Assembly: GCF_014855515.1 (NCBI RefSeq)
Contig: NZ_JACYFK010000001.1
Span: 496,001 to 560,000 of the forward strand
Direction of reading: 5' to 3'
Origin: Euzebyella marina
GTDB lineage: Bacteria; Bacteroidota; Bacteroidia; Flavobacteriales; Flavobacteriaceae
Length of the DNA: 64,000 bases
Part shown: positions 49,218 to 57,600 of the stretch, piece by piece
Layout of the letters: every line of letters begins with the position of its first letter
Numbering within the stretch: the stretch's first letter is position 1
Made by a program: the position numbers and the translations under genes
Notes under the pieces: model-generated
Database searches by the model: none
What the model saw: the letters and a program-made list of their open reading frames with translations, nothing else
Told to the model about the DNA's origin: nothing

Positions 49218-49553
49218 TTAATCGTCATCGTCGTCAACATCGCCCATTGCCTCTGGGTCTGGGTCTGCTATAGCATCTGGATCATCATCATCGTAATCTT
49301 CGTAATCATCTTCATCGTAATTCTCCATGGTATATTCAAGCTTGGCACTGATCTTCACCAAATACTTCGTGTCTTCGGTAAGAACTTCGACTGCCTCGAT
49401 ACGCTCACCTTGGGCATTCTTGAATGAAATGATATTACGGTCATCGTAACCATCTGGATATCGCTCTACCAAAAGCTTTAGAACTTCTGGCGTAAGCTTT
49501 TTAAAGTCTACGATTACGCGTTTTAGGTTCGACTGGTCTTTTCTGTTGCTCAT
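49218..49553 (-). CDS. Small conserved protein with very acidic tail
   Basis: 111 aa. Residues 1-70 form a small alpha/beta region (RVIVDFKKLTPEVLKLLVER, VEVLTEDTKYLVKISAKLEY). Residues about 75-111 are almost only Asp, Glu, Pro, Tyr and Ala, ending in five Asp. No known domain. It overlaps the deoxyhypusine synthase-like gene by 4 bp, so it is co-translated with it. The tail could bind cationic polyamines or be a substrate for the RimK-like ligase in the same run; both are guesses. Confidence 0.75.
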   Translation of the reverse strand: MSNRKDQSNLKRVIVDFKKLTPEVLKLLVERYPDGYDDRNIISFKNAQGERIEAVEVLTEDTKYLVKISAKLEYTMENYDEDDYEDYDDDDPDAIADPDPEAMGDVDDDDD

Positions 49554-50533
49554 AGGTCTAAAAGATAGGCAAAAATTAAGGGTGCAACAATGGTCGCATC
49601 ACTTTCAATGATAAATTTCGGGGTGTCTATATCAAGTTTTCCCCATGTGATCTTTTCGTTGGGCACGGCCCCCGAATAAGAACCGTAACTGGTCGTTGAG
49701 TCGCTTATTTGGCAGAAATAGCTCCAAAAAGGCGTGTCGGTTCGCTCCATATCTTGGTACAGCATCGGCACTACACAGATAGGAAAATCGCCTGCAATAC
49801 CTCCACCAATTTGAAAGAACCCGATACCGTTCTCTGAATTATCGGTGTACCAATCGGCCAAAAAGGTCATGTACTCTATACCCGATTTCATGGTGCTCGC
49901 TTTCAATTCACCTTTCAAGACGTATGAAGCGAAAATATTGCCCATAGTACTGTCTTCCCAACCAGGGCAGACAATCGGCAAGTTCTTTTCGGCAGCGGCA
50001 TACATCCACGAGTCTTTTAAGTCGATTTCATAATGTTCTTCCAAAACACCGGATAAAAGCATTTTGTACATGAACTCATGAGGAAAATAGCGCTCACCCT
50101 TTTCTTCGGCATCCTTCCAAATCTTAAAAATATGCTCTTGCAACCTTCTAAAAGCTTCTTCTTCAGGAATACAAGTATCGGTAACCCGGTTCAATCCTTT
50201 TTCAAGCAAATCCCACTCTTGTTGTGGGGTCAAATCACGATAATTCGGTACTCTTTTGTAATGCGAATGGGCCACCAAGTTCATAATGTCTTCTTCTAGG
50301 TTGGCACCTGTACATGAAATAATATGAACCTTATCTTGGCGAATGATTTCGGCAAAAATCTTTCCTAATTCAGCCGTACTCATAGCGCCAGCCAAAGAAA
50401 CCAACATCTTGGCCCCGCCATTCAGTTGATCTTCATAACCTTTCGCGGCATCAACTAGAGCAGCGGCATTAAAATGCAAATAATATTTTTCAATAAATTT
50501 TGATATTTCTCCTTTAGTCTTCGTCATCATCAA
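49550..50533 (-). CDS. Deoxyhypusine synthase-like protein
   Basis: 327 aa. It has the deoxyhypusine synthase fold: LVSLAGAMSTAELGKIFAEI, ISCTGANLEEDIMNLVAHSHY, LPIVCPGWEDSTMGN, FFQIGGGIAGDFPICVVPML and ITWGKLDIDTPKFIIESDAT. The catalytic lysine expected in the WGK motif is present as Lys299. Eukaryotic and archaeal enzymes move an aminobutyl group from spermidine to eIF5A, which bacteria lack, so this one must use another acceptor. Related bacterial enzymes make homospermidine or other polyamines. It overlaps agmatinase by 20 bp and the acidic-protein gene by 4 bp. Confidence 0.88.
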   Translation of the reverse strand: MMMTKTKGEISKFIEKYYLHFNAAALVDAAKGYEDQLNGGAKMLVSLAGAMSTAELGKIFAEIIRQDKVHIISCTGANLEEDIMNLVAHSHYKRVPNYRDLTPQQEWDLLEKGLNRVTDTCIPEEEAFRRLQEHIFKIWKDAEEKGERYFPHEFMYKMLLSGVLEEHYEIDLKDSWMYAAAEKNLPIVCPGWEDSTMGNIFASYVLKGELKASTMKSGIEYMTFLADWYTDNSENGIGFFQIGGGIAGDFPICVVPMLYQDMERTDTPFWSYFCQISDSTTSYGSYSGAVPNEKITWGKLDIDTPKFIIESDATIVAPLIFAYLLDL

Positions 50534-51455
50534 ATTTTAAGTTGCCGCCTCCCGCTTTGCGGTCGACATCATAAGTATTGTCATAATCGTCATCAGCCGC
50601 CTCACCCATAAATTTATAGGATAACATTTTGTAATACAATTTTGCAGCTAGAAAATCGGAAGTTTTATCGTTCGGGTTCGGGCACAATTCAACCAAGTCA
50701 AAACCGACTACGTTCTTTTCTTCAAAGACCTGTTTTAAGAAATCAAGGGTTTCGTACCAAAACAGACCTCCTGGCTCCGGCGTACCGGTAGAAGGCATAA
50801 TCGATGGGTCAAGGGCATCAAGGTCGAAAGTGATAAACACGTTATCGGTCAACAAATCGACCACTTTATCCGTCCAATACTCATCATTGGCCATATCATG
50901 CGCAAAAAACGTCTTTTCTTCATCTAGAAATGTCTTTTCGATAACATCCATAGAACGAATACCGACTTGAACCAAGTTGGTTGTTTGACTTGCCTCATGC
51001 ACTGCACAAGCATGGTTGTAATTACTGCCGTTATACGATTGTCGCAAATCGGCATGGGCATCGATATGAAGCACACTGAGGTTGTCGAAACATTCGTTAA
51101 AGGCACGAATGGTACCAATTGAAATGGAATGCTCACCACCGACCAAAGTCACAAATTTGTTACGTTTGATAAAATCTTTGGTAACCTTGTGAACGGCGTT
51201 CACCATTGCCTCAGGAGAACTATTTTCTTTAATAGGTTCAGACAGGTATATACCTTGCTCGAAAGCTTCGGTATCTGTCTCGATGTCATAAAGCTCCATA
51301 TTATCAGAAGCTTCTAAGAAAGCTTGGGGGCCTTTATCGGCACCTTTACCCCAAGTACTGGTTCCGTCATACGGCACAGGTATCAAAATAATTTTGGCCG
51401 TTTCCAATTGGGCGAATTCGTCGGAAATACCGGCGTAATTCTTTTTTGCACTCAT
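50514..51455 (-). CDS. speB: Agmatinase
   Basis: 313 aa, ureohydrolase family. It hydrolyses agmatine to putrescine and urea using two Mn ions. The ligand motifs are intact: VGGEHSISIGT, HIDAHADLRQSYNG, NYNHACAV and FDLDALDPSIMPSTGTPEPGG. The C-terminal 25 residues are acidic with an unusual GGGNLKFDDDED end that reads into the overlapping next gene. It follows arginine decarboxylase by 56 bp, making the two-step arginine to putrescine route. Confidence 0.93.
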   Translation of the reverse strand: MSAKKNYAGISDEFAQLETAKIILIPVPYDGTSTWGKGADKGPQAFLEASDNMELYDIETDTEAFEQGIYLSEPIKENSSPEAMVNAVHKVTKDFIKRNKFVTLVGGEHSISIGTIRAFNECFDNLSVLHIDAHADLRQSYNGSNYNHACAVHEASQTTNLVQVGIRSMDVIEKTFLDEEKTFFAHDMANDEYWTDKVVDLLTDNVFITFDLDALDPSIMPSTGTPEPGGLFWYETLDFLKQVFEEKNVVGFDLVELCPNPNDKTSDFLAAKLYYKMLSYKFMGEAADDDYDNTYDVDRKAGGGNLKFDDDED

Positions 51456-51511
51456 TAGTATTAAATTAAATCTGTTGTTTTAATAATCAATTATAAATAT
51501 AATGTCTTTAG

Positions 51512-52960
51512 CTACTCTTGGTCTAAAGTCACTTTTTTCTTTGTTTTTTTCGAAGCCTGTTCTGAGCCATTGTAACCTAAAATACCCAGAAGGTCATCGG
51601 CTGTTTGCTGGTCGCTGAAAAGTTCATAGGTCAATTCTCCATTGGCATCCCTATCAATAAGAATATGTTTGGGCTGCGGAATCAAACAGTGTTGCAGACC
51701 TCCAAAACCACCGATCGTTTCTTGATAGGCACCTGTATTAAAGAAGCCTATATACAAAGGTCTATCTCTCTTAAATTTTGGCAGGTAAATCGCGTTCATG
51801 TTCTGCTCGCTATTGTAATAATCATCGCTGTCGCAGGTGAGACCCCCCAATAGCACACGCTCATACTCATCTTTCCATCGGTTGATGGGTAACAGAATAA
51901 ACCGTTTGTTAATAGCCCATGTATCGGGCAGCGTAGTGATGAACGACGAATCGATCATATTCCACTTCTCTCTATCGTTCTGTTGCTTTTGATATAGAAT
52001 TTCATATATGGCGCCCCCACTTTCCCCAACGGTAAAACTACCGAACTCGGTAAAAATATTGGGCACTGGCACATCGGCTTCTTTACAAGCGATATTGATC
52101 TGGTTGATAATCTCATCGATCATATATTGATAATCATAATCAAAAGCCAATGAGTTTTTAATAGGGAAACCTCCTCCAATATTAAGGCTATCTAACGACG
52201 GACATATTTTTCGAAGTCGCACGTACACCTTTAAGCATTTGAGAAGTTCGTTCCAATAATATGAGTTGTCCCTAATACCGGTATTGATAAAAAAGTGGAG
52301 CATTTTTAACTCTACCTTGTCATTATCCTTTATCTGGTTTTCATAAAAGGGAACAATGTTTTTATAACCGATACCTAATCGAGAGGTATAGAACTCGAAT
52401 TTAGGTTCTTCTTCAGATGCGATACGTATACCAACCTGAAAATCGTCATTGATAACATCTGACAGCAAATCAAGCTCTTCATAATTATCGATAATGGGTA
52501 TGCAGTTTTGGTGCCCCTCATTGATCAACCTACCTATGTTTTCAATATACTGCTCACGTTTAAAGCCGTTGCAGATAACGTAGGTGTTGTTTTTTATTTT
52601 TCCTGATTTCTTCAGTTTTTCGACAATATTGATGTCGAAAGCCGATGAAGTTTCAATATGCACCTCATTGTTCAGCACCTCGTTCAAAACGTGATTAAAG
52701 TGTGAGCTTTTGGTACAATAGCAGTAGTGATATTTACCCTTGTAACCGTGTTTATCAATTGCCGAGGCGAACCACTTTTTTGCCAAGTTTATGTTCTGCG
52801 AAATTTTTGGCAAATACGTAAATTTCAAAGGGCTGCCGTACTTCTCTACCAAATCATTGAGAGGAATGCCGTGAAACTGTAAAAATTCGCCATCAAGATT
52901 AAATTCTTCTTGAGGAAAATAATAGGTTTGATCGATAAGATCAATGTATTTAGTGTTCAT
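51512..52960 (-). CDS. speA: Arginine decarboxylase (alanine racemase fold, PLP)
   Basis: 482 aa. It converts arginine to agmatine. The barrel starts after a flavobacterial N-terminus; the YHYCYCTKSSHFNHVLNEV segment holds the probable PLP lysine, and SLNIGGGFPIKNS, IFTEFGSFTVGESGG and GLTCDSDDYYN are further cofactor and active-site segments. It is shorter than the roughly 630-residue E. coli SpeA, as usual for Bacteroidota. First gene of the minus-strand polyamine run. The Lys-rich C-terminus (SKKTKKKVTLDQE) is variable. Confidence 0.9.
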   Translation of the reverse strand: MNTKYIDLIDQTYYFPQEEFNLDGEFLQFHGIPLNDLVEKYGSPLKFTYLPKISQNINLAKKWFASAIDKHGYKGKYHYCYCTKSSHFNHVLNEVLNNEVHIETSSAFDINIVEKLKKSGKIKNNTYVICNGFKREQYIENIGRLINEGHQNCIPIIDNYEELDLLSDVINDDFQVGIRIASEEEPKFEFYTSRLGIGYKNIVPFYENQIKDNDKVELKMLHFFINTGIRDNSYYWNELLKCLKVYVRLRKICPSLDSLNIGGGFPIKNSLAFDYDYQYMIDEIINQINIACKEADVPVPNIFTEFGSFTVGESGGAIYEILYQKQQNDREKWNMIDSSFITTLPDTWAINKRFILLPINRWKDEYERVLLGGLTCDSDDYYNSEQNMNAIYLPKFKRDRPLYIGFFNTGAYQETIGGFGGLQHCLIPQPKHILIDRDANGELTYELFSDQQTADDLLGILGYNGSEQASKKTKKKVTLDQE

Positions 52961-53247
52961 TTAAATGATGATTGCATTAGCGAGTGGAAAATAGGGGGAT
53001 TACCAAAAAATGAGTAACACAAAAAGCACGATAGTTTGTTCAATCCCTACAATATAAAATAAAGTTTACCTGTGTTAAAACAGTTTGACAAATGAAAACA
53101 AAATATCTCAAAAAACAAGCGTTAAGGCTGAAATTACGATAAATAGTAAAAATTAGATTTCACTAGGTCGACCAATAATCTAAAATTATCATAAACATCT
53201 CATTTCAAAGTATTTATTTTCATATTTTAAATAAAATATTTTTCCCA

Positions 53248-53961
53248 ATGAACTTATACCCTTCTGTAAACTACATTATTATACTGTTAACAATTGCCAT
53301 AGGCACTTACAACCCTCAAGCCTTATCGGCACAAATCGAAGATGGGGTCTATTTGGCAAACTCTGATGGTCAAAAGCATGAGCTGAAGATAAGTGGAGAT
53401 TATCTCACTTGGTCCGTTTACGCAGAATCTCCAGCAAAGTTTATCAAGACTTTAGGTGGTTTTTATACGGTAGACGGCGAAAAATTATTCGTTAATTTAG
53501 AATTCAACTCCGATTATGCGTTAGATGGGGTTAAAGAAGTTTCGCACCCCGTTCGTTTTTCGATGAATCAAATTATTATCAACGAAAAACTCACATTTCA
53601 GAAAGCCGATGACAAAACACAAGAACTAGACGGCCTGTGGTTATTCGCCACCAGAGGTCCAGATACCGGTCAAGAACGAAGGGGCGATGAAAACCCGCGA
53701 AAAACCTTAAAATTTTTGCTAGATGGTCGATTTCAATGGATAGCCTACAATACCGACAGTTTTGAATTTCATGGTACTGGTGGCGGAGCATACACCTCTA
53801 AAGACGGAATATACACAGAGAATATAGAATATTTCTCAAGAGACAACTCCCGCGTAGGGGCCACCCTCGAATTCAATTACGAACTAAAAGGTAACGACTG
53901 GCACCATACCGGCAAAAATAGCAAGGGAGAACCCATGTACGAGATTTGGGCCAAGAGATAG
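53248..53961 (+). CDS. Secreted protein with two lipocalin-like halves
   Basis: 237 aa with a signal peptide (about 1-29). Two beta-rich halves each look like the small barrel of DUF4488 type: about 31-120 (EDGVYLANSDGQKHELKISG) and about 125-237 (DGLWLFATRGPDTGQERRG, YELKGNDWHHTGKNSKGEP). Function unknown. It is monocistronic and convergent with the following peptidase-like gene. The 287-bp gap upstream contains no clear gene. Confidence 0.7.
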   Translation: MNLYPSVNYIIILLTIAIGTYNPQALSAQIEDGVYLANSDGQKHELKISGDYLTWSVYAESPAKFIKTLGGFYTVDGEKLFVNLEFNSDYALDGVKEVSHPVRFSMNQIIINEKLTFQKADDKTQELDGLWLFATRGPDTGQERRGDENPRKTLKFLLDGRFQWIAYNTDSFEFHGTGGGAYTSKDGIYTENIEYFSRDNSRVGATLEFNYELKGNDWHHTGKNSKGEPMYEIWAKR

Positions 53962-53989
53962 GTGAGCTTATCTCATTTTCAAACAGGCC

Positions 53990-55033
53990 TTAGTCTTCTA
54001 TAATACCTATACTGAAAAGTGTTTCTCCTTTATTAATCGGCGGGGTACCTATTTTGTAAAGAAGTATGCCACTTTCAGGGGCCACTATATCTTCCAGTTT
54101 GTTTCCAAAAAAATCTGTTATATAACCTAAAACCTCTTTATTCTTAACCCTATCTCCCGACTTGTATGAAGAATAAAAGATTCCAGAATGGTTACTTTTA
54201 ATGCTCGCCCGCTTTTCGATAATGACAGGTGCTTTCGGTTCGTTTGCAATTGTTTTGGACGTCATATTTAGATGAGACAATAACCTGAAAATAGATGAAA
54301 CTATTTTATCGGTCTCCTCAGTGCCGGGTATACCTAGCCGACCGCATTCAATATCTATGGTCGGAATTTTTCTATGGAAAGCTTCTTGCGAACAGTAAAT
54401 ACTTGGTTTGGAAATGCGTTCTTCAGGAATTTGAAAAATCACAGCGTAATCATAGCCCATAGATAATGCCATTTCTTTTCCTTTTCGCGAAGCCTCAGGA
54501 AAGGCCTCAGAACTGTACCAAGCATTATAGGGCATTAGGTCTTCAGGAGAATCACCGGCATGCATATCAACGAAAAAGTCAGATTTCGAAATTACATGTT
54601 TCGTAATCGCATGAGCAATCTTCTCGGTAATCGTACCATCTTTCTTACCCGGAAACGAACGATTTAAATTCTTCCCGTCGATTGGGTTTACAAACGGACT
54701 TCTACCCAAAAAACCGGCAACGTTCGCCAATTGCACCAATATAATAGTTCCTTTAAGTTGAGCAACGTCCACTTTTGAAGCTATTTTTTGTGCTGCCAAA
54801 ATCGGTGGATATTCATAACCATGCACCCCCGCTGTGACACCCAATACAGGGCCTTTACGCGCGCCATGCAGAACGGTAACCGGTATATATGTACTATCCC
54901 TCCCATCGTTTATCGGAATAATGACTTCCTTTTTGGTGCCCGGATTGATTACTTGGTCAAAAAAGGTGAATGCTTCTTGTGCTACAAGAAAATTGGAGAA
55001 ACAGGTAAATAATACTAAATAAACGAATCGCAT
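53990..55033 (-). CDS. Secreted succinylglutamate desuccinylase/aspartoacylase-family protein (M14-like)
   Basis: 347 aa, signal peptide about 1-18. Zinc-carboxypeptidase fold of the AstE/AspA group: GVTAGVHGYEYPPILAAQ supplies the first His and Glu, FFVDMHAGDSPEDLMPY the second His, and PTIDIECGRLG the putative catalytic region. A C-terminal beta domain (SGIFYSSYKSGDRVKNKEVL, SGILLYKIGTPPI) resembles the biotinyl-like tail of these proteins. Likely hydrolyses a small amide in the periplasm; the substrate is unknown. Confidence 0.85.
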   Translation of the reverse strand: MRFVYLVLFTCFSNFLVAQEAFTFFDQVINPGTKKEVIIPINDGRDSTYIPVTVLHGARKGPVLGVTAGVHGYEYPPILAAQKIASKVDVAQLKGTIILVQLANVAGFLGRSPFVNPIDGKNLNRSFPGKKDGTITEKIAHAITKHVISKSDFFVDMHAGDSPEDLMPYNAWYSSEAFPEASRKGKEMALSMGYDYAVIFQIPEERISKPSIYCSQEAFHRKIPTIDIECGRLGIPGTEETDKIVSSIFRLLSHLNMTSKTIANEPKAPVIIEKRASIKSNHSGIFYSSYKSGDRVKNKEVLGYITDFFGNKLEDIVAPESGILLYKIGTPPINKGETLFSIGIIED

Positions 55034-55046
55034 GATAAAAAAGAAA

Positions 55047-55068
55047 GTAGCCCCGGCAAGAATCGAAC
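55047..55068 (-). other. tRNA 3'-end-like fragment
   Basis: Read on the minus strand this is GTTCGATTCTTGCC followed by GGGGCTAC. It looks like a T-loop, 3' half of a T-stem and an acceptor strand, but the 5' half of a tRNA is missing. Such scraps are left where elements integrate into tRNA genes. It lies just upstream of the recombinase remnant. Confidence 0.4.
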
Positions 55069-55369
55069 ATTTTTACCGAAGCCCCGTCATAACAGGCTTC
55101 AAGAGATTACTAATTTGAAATGTTGACGATTTGTGAACTTTTTTGATGATTTTTCTTCAGTCAATGCGAATGTACTCAAATCGAACTATATGTTGTCAAT
55201 GGTATTGGAGAAATAGAAAAATCTCCTACTTAAAATTCGATTTTAGCCAAGTCTAAAACTGAACCATTAAAATTCTAAGTATTAAAAAATGTTCAGGAAA
55301 ACACCAACAAGACTTTTGAGCAAATATTCGATTGCTTTATTAACCCAAAAAAAATTCAGAGCCAAAAAA

Positions 55370-55602
55370 ATATTAGTGAATATCAGACCAGAAAGTATTT
55401 TCAGAGAGTCTTAAAAGATGAACATTCAGTTGTTATCTAAATCACGTCTGCCCAAGCGTAGTTTCGCTACTCGTCTTTTGAAAGATGGCTTCAATATTAG
55501 ACGTATTCAACTTTTATTGTACATGGCTCTACCCCAAAAACGAAAATGTCTGCCCATGTGGTAGAAACCTTAGTAAGTAACATAAGGAATCTCTTATCTT
55601 AG
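55370..55602 (+). pseudogene. Tyrosine recombinase (IntI/XerCD-like) C-terminal remnant
   Basis: Frame from 55442 reads LPKRSFATRLLKDGFNIRR then IQLLL, matching the HTLRHSFATHLLxxGxDIRxIQxLLGH block of tyrosine recombinases. After a one-base shift near 55521 another frame continues HGSTPKTKMSAHVVETLV and ends at a TAG (55600-55602), matching the GHxxxxTTxIYTHV end of the family. Further upstream YQTRKYFQRVLKD resembles the preceding helix, in yet another frame with stops. The catalytic tyrosine is lost. The gene is clearly dead. Confidence 0.8.
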
Positions 55603-55666
55603 TTCTGCACATAAAACATATATAGACCATATGATCTATATTCAATTGTTACCGCACATTTAAAAA

Positions 55667-56227
55667 ATGAATCTGAGCCAGGAACATATGGACTTTGAAA
55701 ACAAAATCCAGCGAATAGTTGGACTGACACTTCTTAAAGTTCAATACCTTGAGATTAACTATGAATCAGATCACCCAAAACCATATTACAAATCGAAATT
55801 TCACGAAATCGACTCGATTGACTTCTCAATAATATTGCACACCGACAAGGGCAAAATTGAATTTTATTGGGACGGACAATTTTACCAGTATGGAATTGGA
55901 GTAAGATTTAATGAAAAAACTGAAACTGCGACAGGACAAAAATGGGATGTTTCAACCGATGACTTATGGGGGAAATTTATTGAACAAAAGATTGCGAATG
56001 TTAAGCTGACTTGGGAAGAAGTAATTATGTATGAAGACAAGACGGGTAAGTCAGACAAGTTCACCTATCCTCAGGATTTGAGAATTGATTTTTCAAATGA
56101 TAAGTCAATCTTTATGAGTGCAGCAGGATTTCTAAATGAAGATGACAAGGAAGTTATGGGACTATTGGACAACTTGATCGTCACAGATAATGAGTCCTTG
56201 GCTCGAAAAGTGAAAATGATAAATTGA
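55667..56227 (+). CDS. Hypothetical protein, cassette gene 1
   Basis: 186 aa, soluble, acidic, with no signal or known domain. Beta-rich middle (FSIILHTDKGKIEFYWDGQFYQYGIGVRF) suggests an SMI1/immunity-like or similar small fold, but I cannot assign it. It starts 19 bp after the cassette R' box and its stop is 10 bp before the R'' box, leaving almost no spare DNA, as in integron cassettes. Confidence 0.7.
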   Translation: MNLSQEHMDFENKIQRIVGLTLLKVQYLEINYESDHPKPYYKSKFHEIDSIDFSIILHTDKGKIEFYWDGQFYQYGIGVRFNEKTETATGQKWDVSTDDLWGKFIEQKIANVKLTWEEVIMYEDKTGKSDKFTYPQDLRIDFSNDKSIFMSAAGFLNEDDKEVMGLLDNLIVTDNESLARKVKMIN

Positions 56228-56237
56228 AAAAAAACGA

Positions 56238-56299
56238 TGCGGCAACAACGGCTATAGTGCATGCCCTGCGGGACACGCACCATAGCCAAACCGTTGTAC
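56238..56299 (+). repeat. attC-like site 1
   Basis: About 62 bp. R'' side TGCGGCAAC, R' side GTTGTAC. ACAACGG pairs with CCGTTGT, and GGCTATAGTGC with GCACCATAGCC (one mismatch), with a small asymmetric bulge between the stems, the fold expected of an attC hairpin. Confidence 0.7.
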
Positions 56300-56308
56300 A
56301 CAAGCTAA

Positions 56309-57025
56309 ATGAACATAACTAGAGTAATAATAAATCGACTTCTATTCCGCTTTGTACCAATAGTTGGACTCTTCATTTTTATAGCCCATTACAATAAAAT
56401 TACCCTTGACAATATCCTCGAAAAATTTAGTTTGTTAGAGTGGCTTCTAGTAGGATTATTTATCTATTTCTGTTATGATTTAATCAAACATATCAAGAAA
56501 GTCATCGAAAGGAAAAAAATTCTACAAAAGGCAAGACTTGAGGACGTGCCGACGGATTTAGATTATCCAAGAAAATTGAACTTTTTGGATAAGCGTATTA
56601 GCATCAATGAAAAAAGCATTGATGTATTCTTTAAAAATAACGTGATCCTACATTTAAGCAAGGATAAAAAACTAATGGATATAAAAACGCCATTTGGCAG
56701 GAAAAACCTGAACTTCAATGATATTCAATTCCTATTTCTTGAATACAACCAATACGAAAAGGACACTTTGATAGATCAATTTTCCTCCGGATCCACTAAT
56801 GATAAAAATGTATGGTACAATTCGATTATGGCCATGCTCACAAATGGAAAACAGACCAAGCTTTTTGAAGCTAAGCTTGAAGAAACCAATTATGAACTAA
56901 TGGAGGATTCTCGAATATCCGGTATAGACGAAGAAAGGTCATATTTGGAGAATGGAAAAATGTTGATACGCTTATTCAGCCATTTTACAATGAAGAAATA
57001 TATGGTACTGAATAATAAGGTATAA
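56309..57025 (+). CDS. Hypothetical membrane protein, cassette gene 2
   Basis: 238 aa. Two hydrophobic helices near the N-terminus (about 12-30 and 42-60) are followed by a basic stretch and a cytoplasmic beta-rich domain (KRISINEKSIDVFFKNNVILHL, FNDIQFLFLEYNQY). No known family recognised. It starts 10 bp after the R' box and stops 3 bp before the R'' side of its cassette, so it fills the cassette. Confidence 0.7.
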   Translation: MNITRVIINRLLFRFVPIVGLFIFIAHYNKITLDNILEKFSLLEWLLVGLFIYFCYDLIKHIKKVIERKKILQKARLEDVPTDLDYPRKLNFLDKRISINEKSIDVFFKNNVILHLSKDKKLMDIKTPFGRKNLNFNDIQFLFLEYNQYEKDTLIDQFSSGSTNDKNVWYNSIMAMLTNGKQTKLFEAKLEETNYELMEDSRISGIDEERSYLENGKMLIRLFSHFTMKKYMVLNNKV

Positions 57026-57028
57026 AAA

Positions 57029-57165
57029 GCCTGTGTACAACAATACTTAAAGTTCATTGCTTGCGGATTTCCTAGAGGGAGAATCCTGCAATCAATTATC
57101 TTTAAAACCAGGCGGACATTTTCCGTTGGAAAAGTCCGCAACTAATCATACACTAACCGTTGGGC
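57029..57165 (+). repeat. attC-like site 2 with long internal hairpin
   Basis: Runs from R'' (GTACAAC, 57035-57041) to R' (GTTGGGC, 57159-57165, fits GTTRRRY). TTGCGGATTTCC pairs with GGAAAAGTCCGCAA deeper in the site. Positions 57056-57139 are repeated at 57622-57704. About 137 bp, near the upper size for attC sites. Confidence 0.65.
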
Positions 57166-57198
57166 TTAAGTCGGAATGATTCTTGTTTCAACTTTCAT

Positions 57199-57600
57199 AT
57201 GAAAAAAATAATCTCAATTTCTTTATTCTTTTTTGTTTCAATAGTTCTTAGTCAGGAAAACAAAATCTCTAAGTCGGACTTAGTTGGATATTGGGCAATT
57301 GACCGATTCCACCCGGGAGCAGATAATGAAACAAAAATTTATAAGCGCTGTACCTTCAATCAAAAAGGAACTGTTATACAGTTTAAATCAAATGGACTGT
57401 TTAATTTAAAAGAAAATCGGGGCACTATCAAAAGATGTGGAAATGAGAATCGAAGGTGGAGACCGAAAAATATCAGCGGAACTTTTTCTTGGGACTCAAA
57501 TCTGAAAAAAGTAAAGTTAAAAAGTAACACAGATGGATTACCCACTAGTTGGAATCTAATTTGGGTAGGTCGAAACTCCTTCGCAGTAAAAAAAACCTAA
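57199..57600 (+). CDS. Secreted lipocalin-like hypothetical protein, cassette gene 3
   Basis: 133 aa from ATG 57199, which gives a signal peptide (MKKIISISLFFFVSIVLSQ); a TTG at 57160 would place the start inside the R' box. The mature part (LVGYWAIDRFHPG, GTVIQFKSNGLFNLKENRG, ISGTFSWDSNLKKVKLKS) looks like a lipocalin-type beta barrel. Its stop codon lies inside the R'' arm of the cassette. Confidence 0.7.
   Translation: MKKIISISLFFFVSIVLSQENKISKSDLVGYWAIDRFHPGADNETKIYKRCTFNQKGTVIQFKSNGLFNLKENRGTIKRCGNENRRWRPKNISGTFSWDSNLKKVKLKSNTDGLPTSWNLIWVGRNSFAVKKT

Noticed and set aside
49200-49427. Plus-strand ORF rich in Ile and Val opposite the acidic protein
   Set aside because: It is the mirror of an Asp/Glu-rich coding sequence (GAT/GAA read as ATC/TTC) and has no start context.
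57160-57198. TTG start for cassette gene 3
   Set aside because: The TTG is part of the cassette R' box, and ATG 57199 gives a proper signal peptide.
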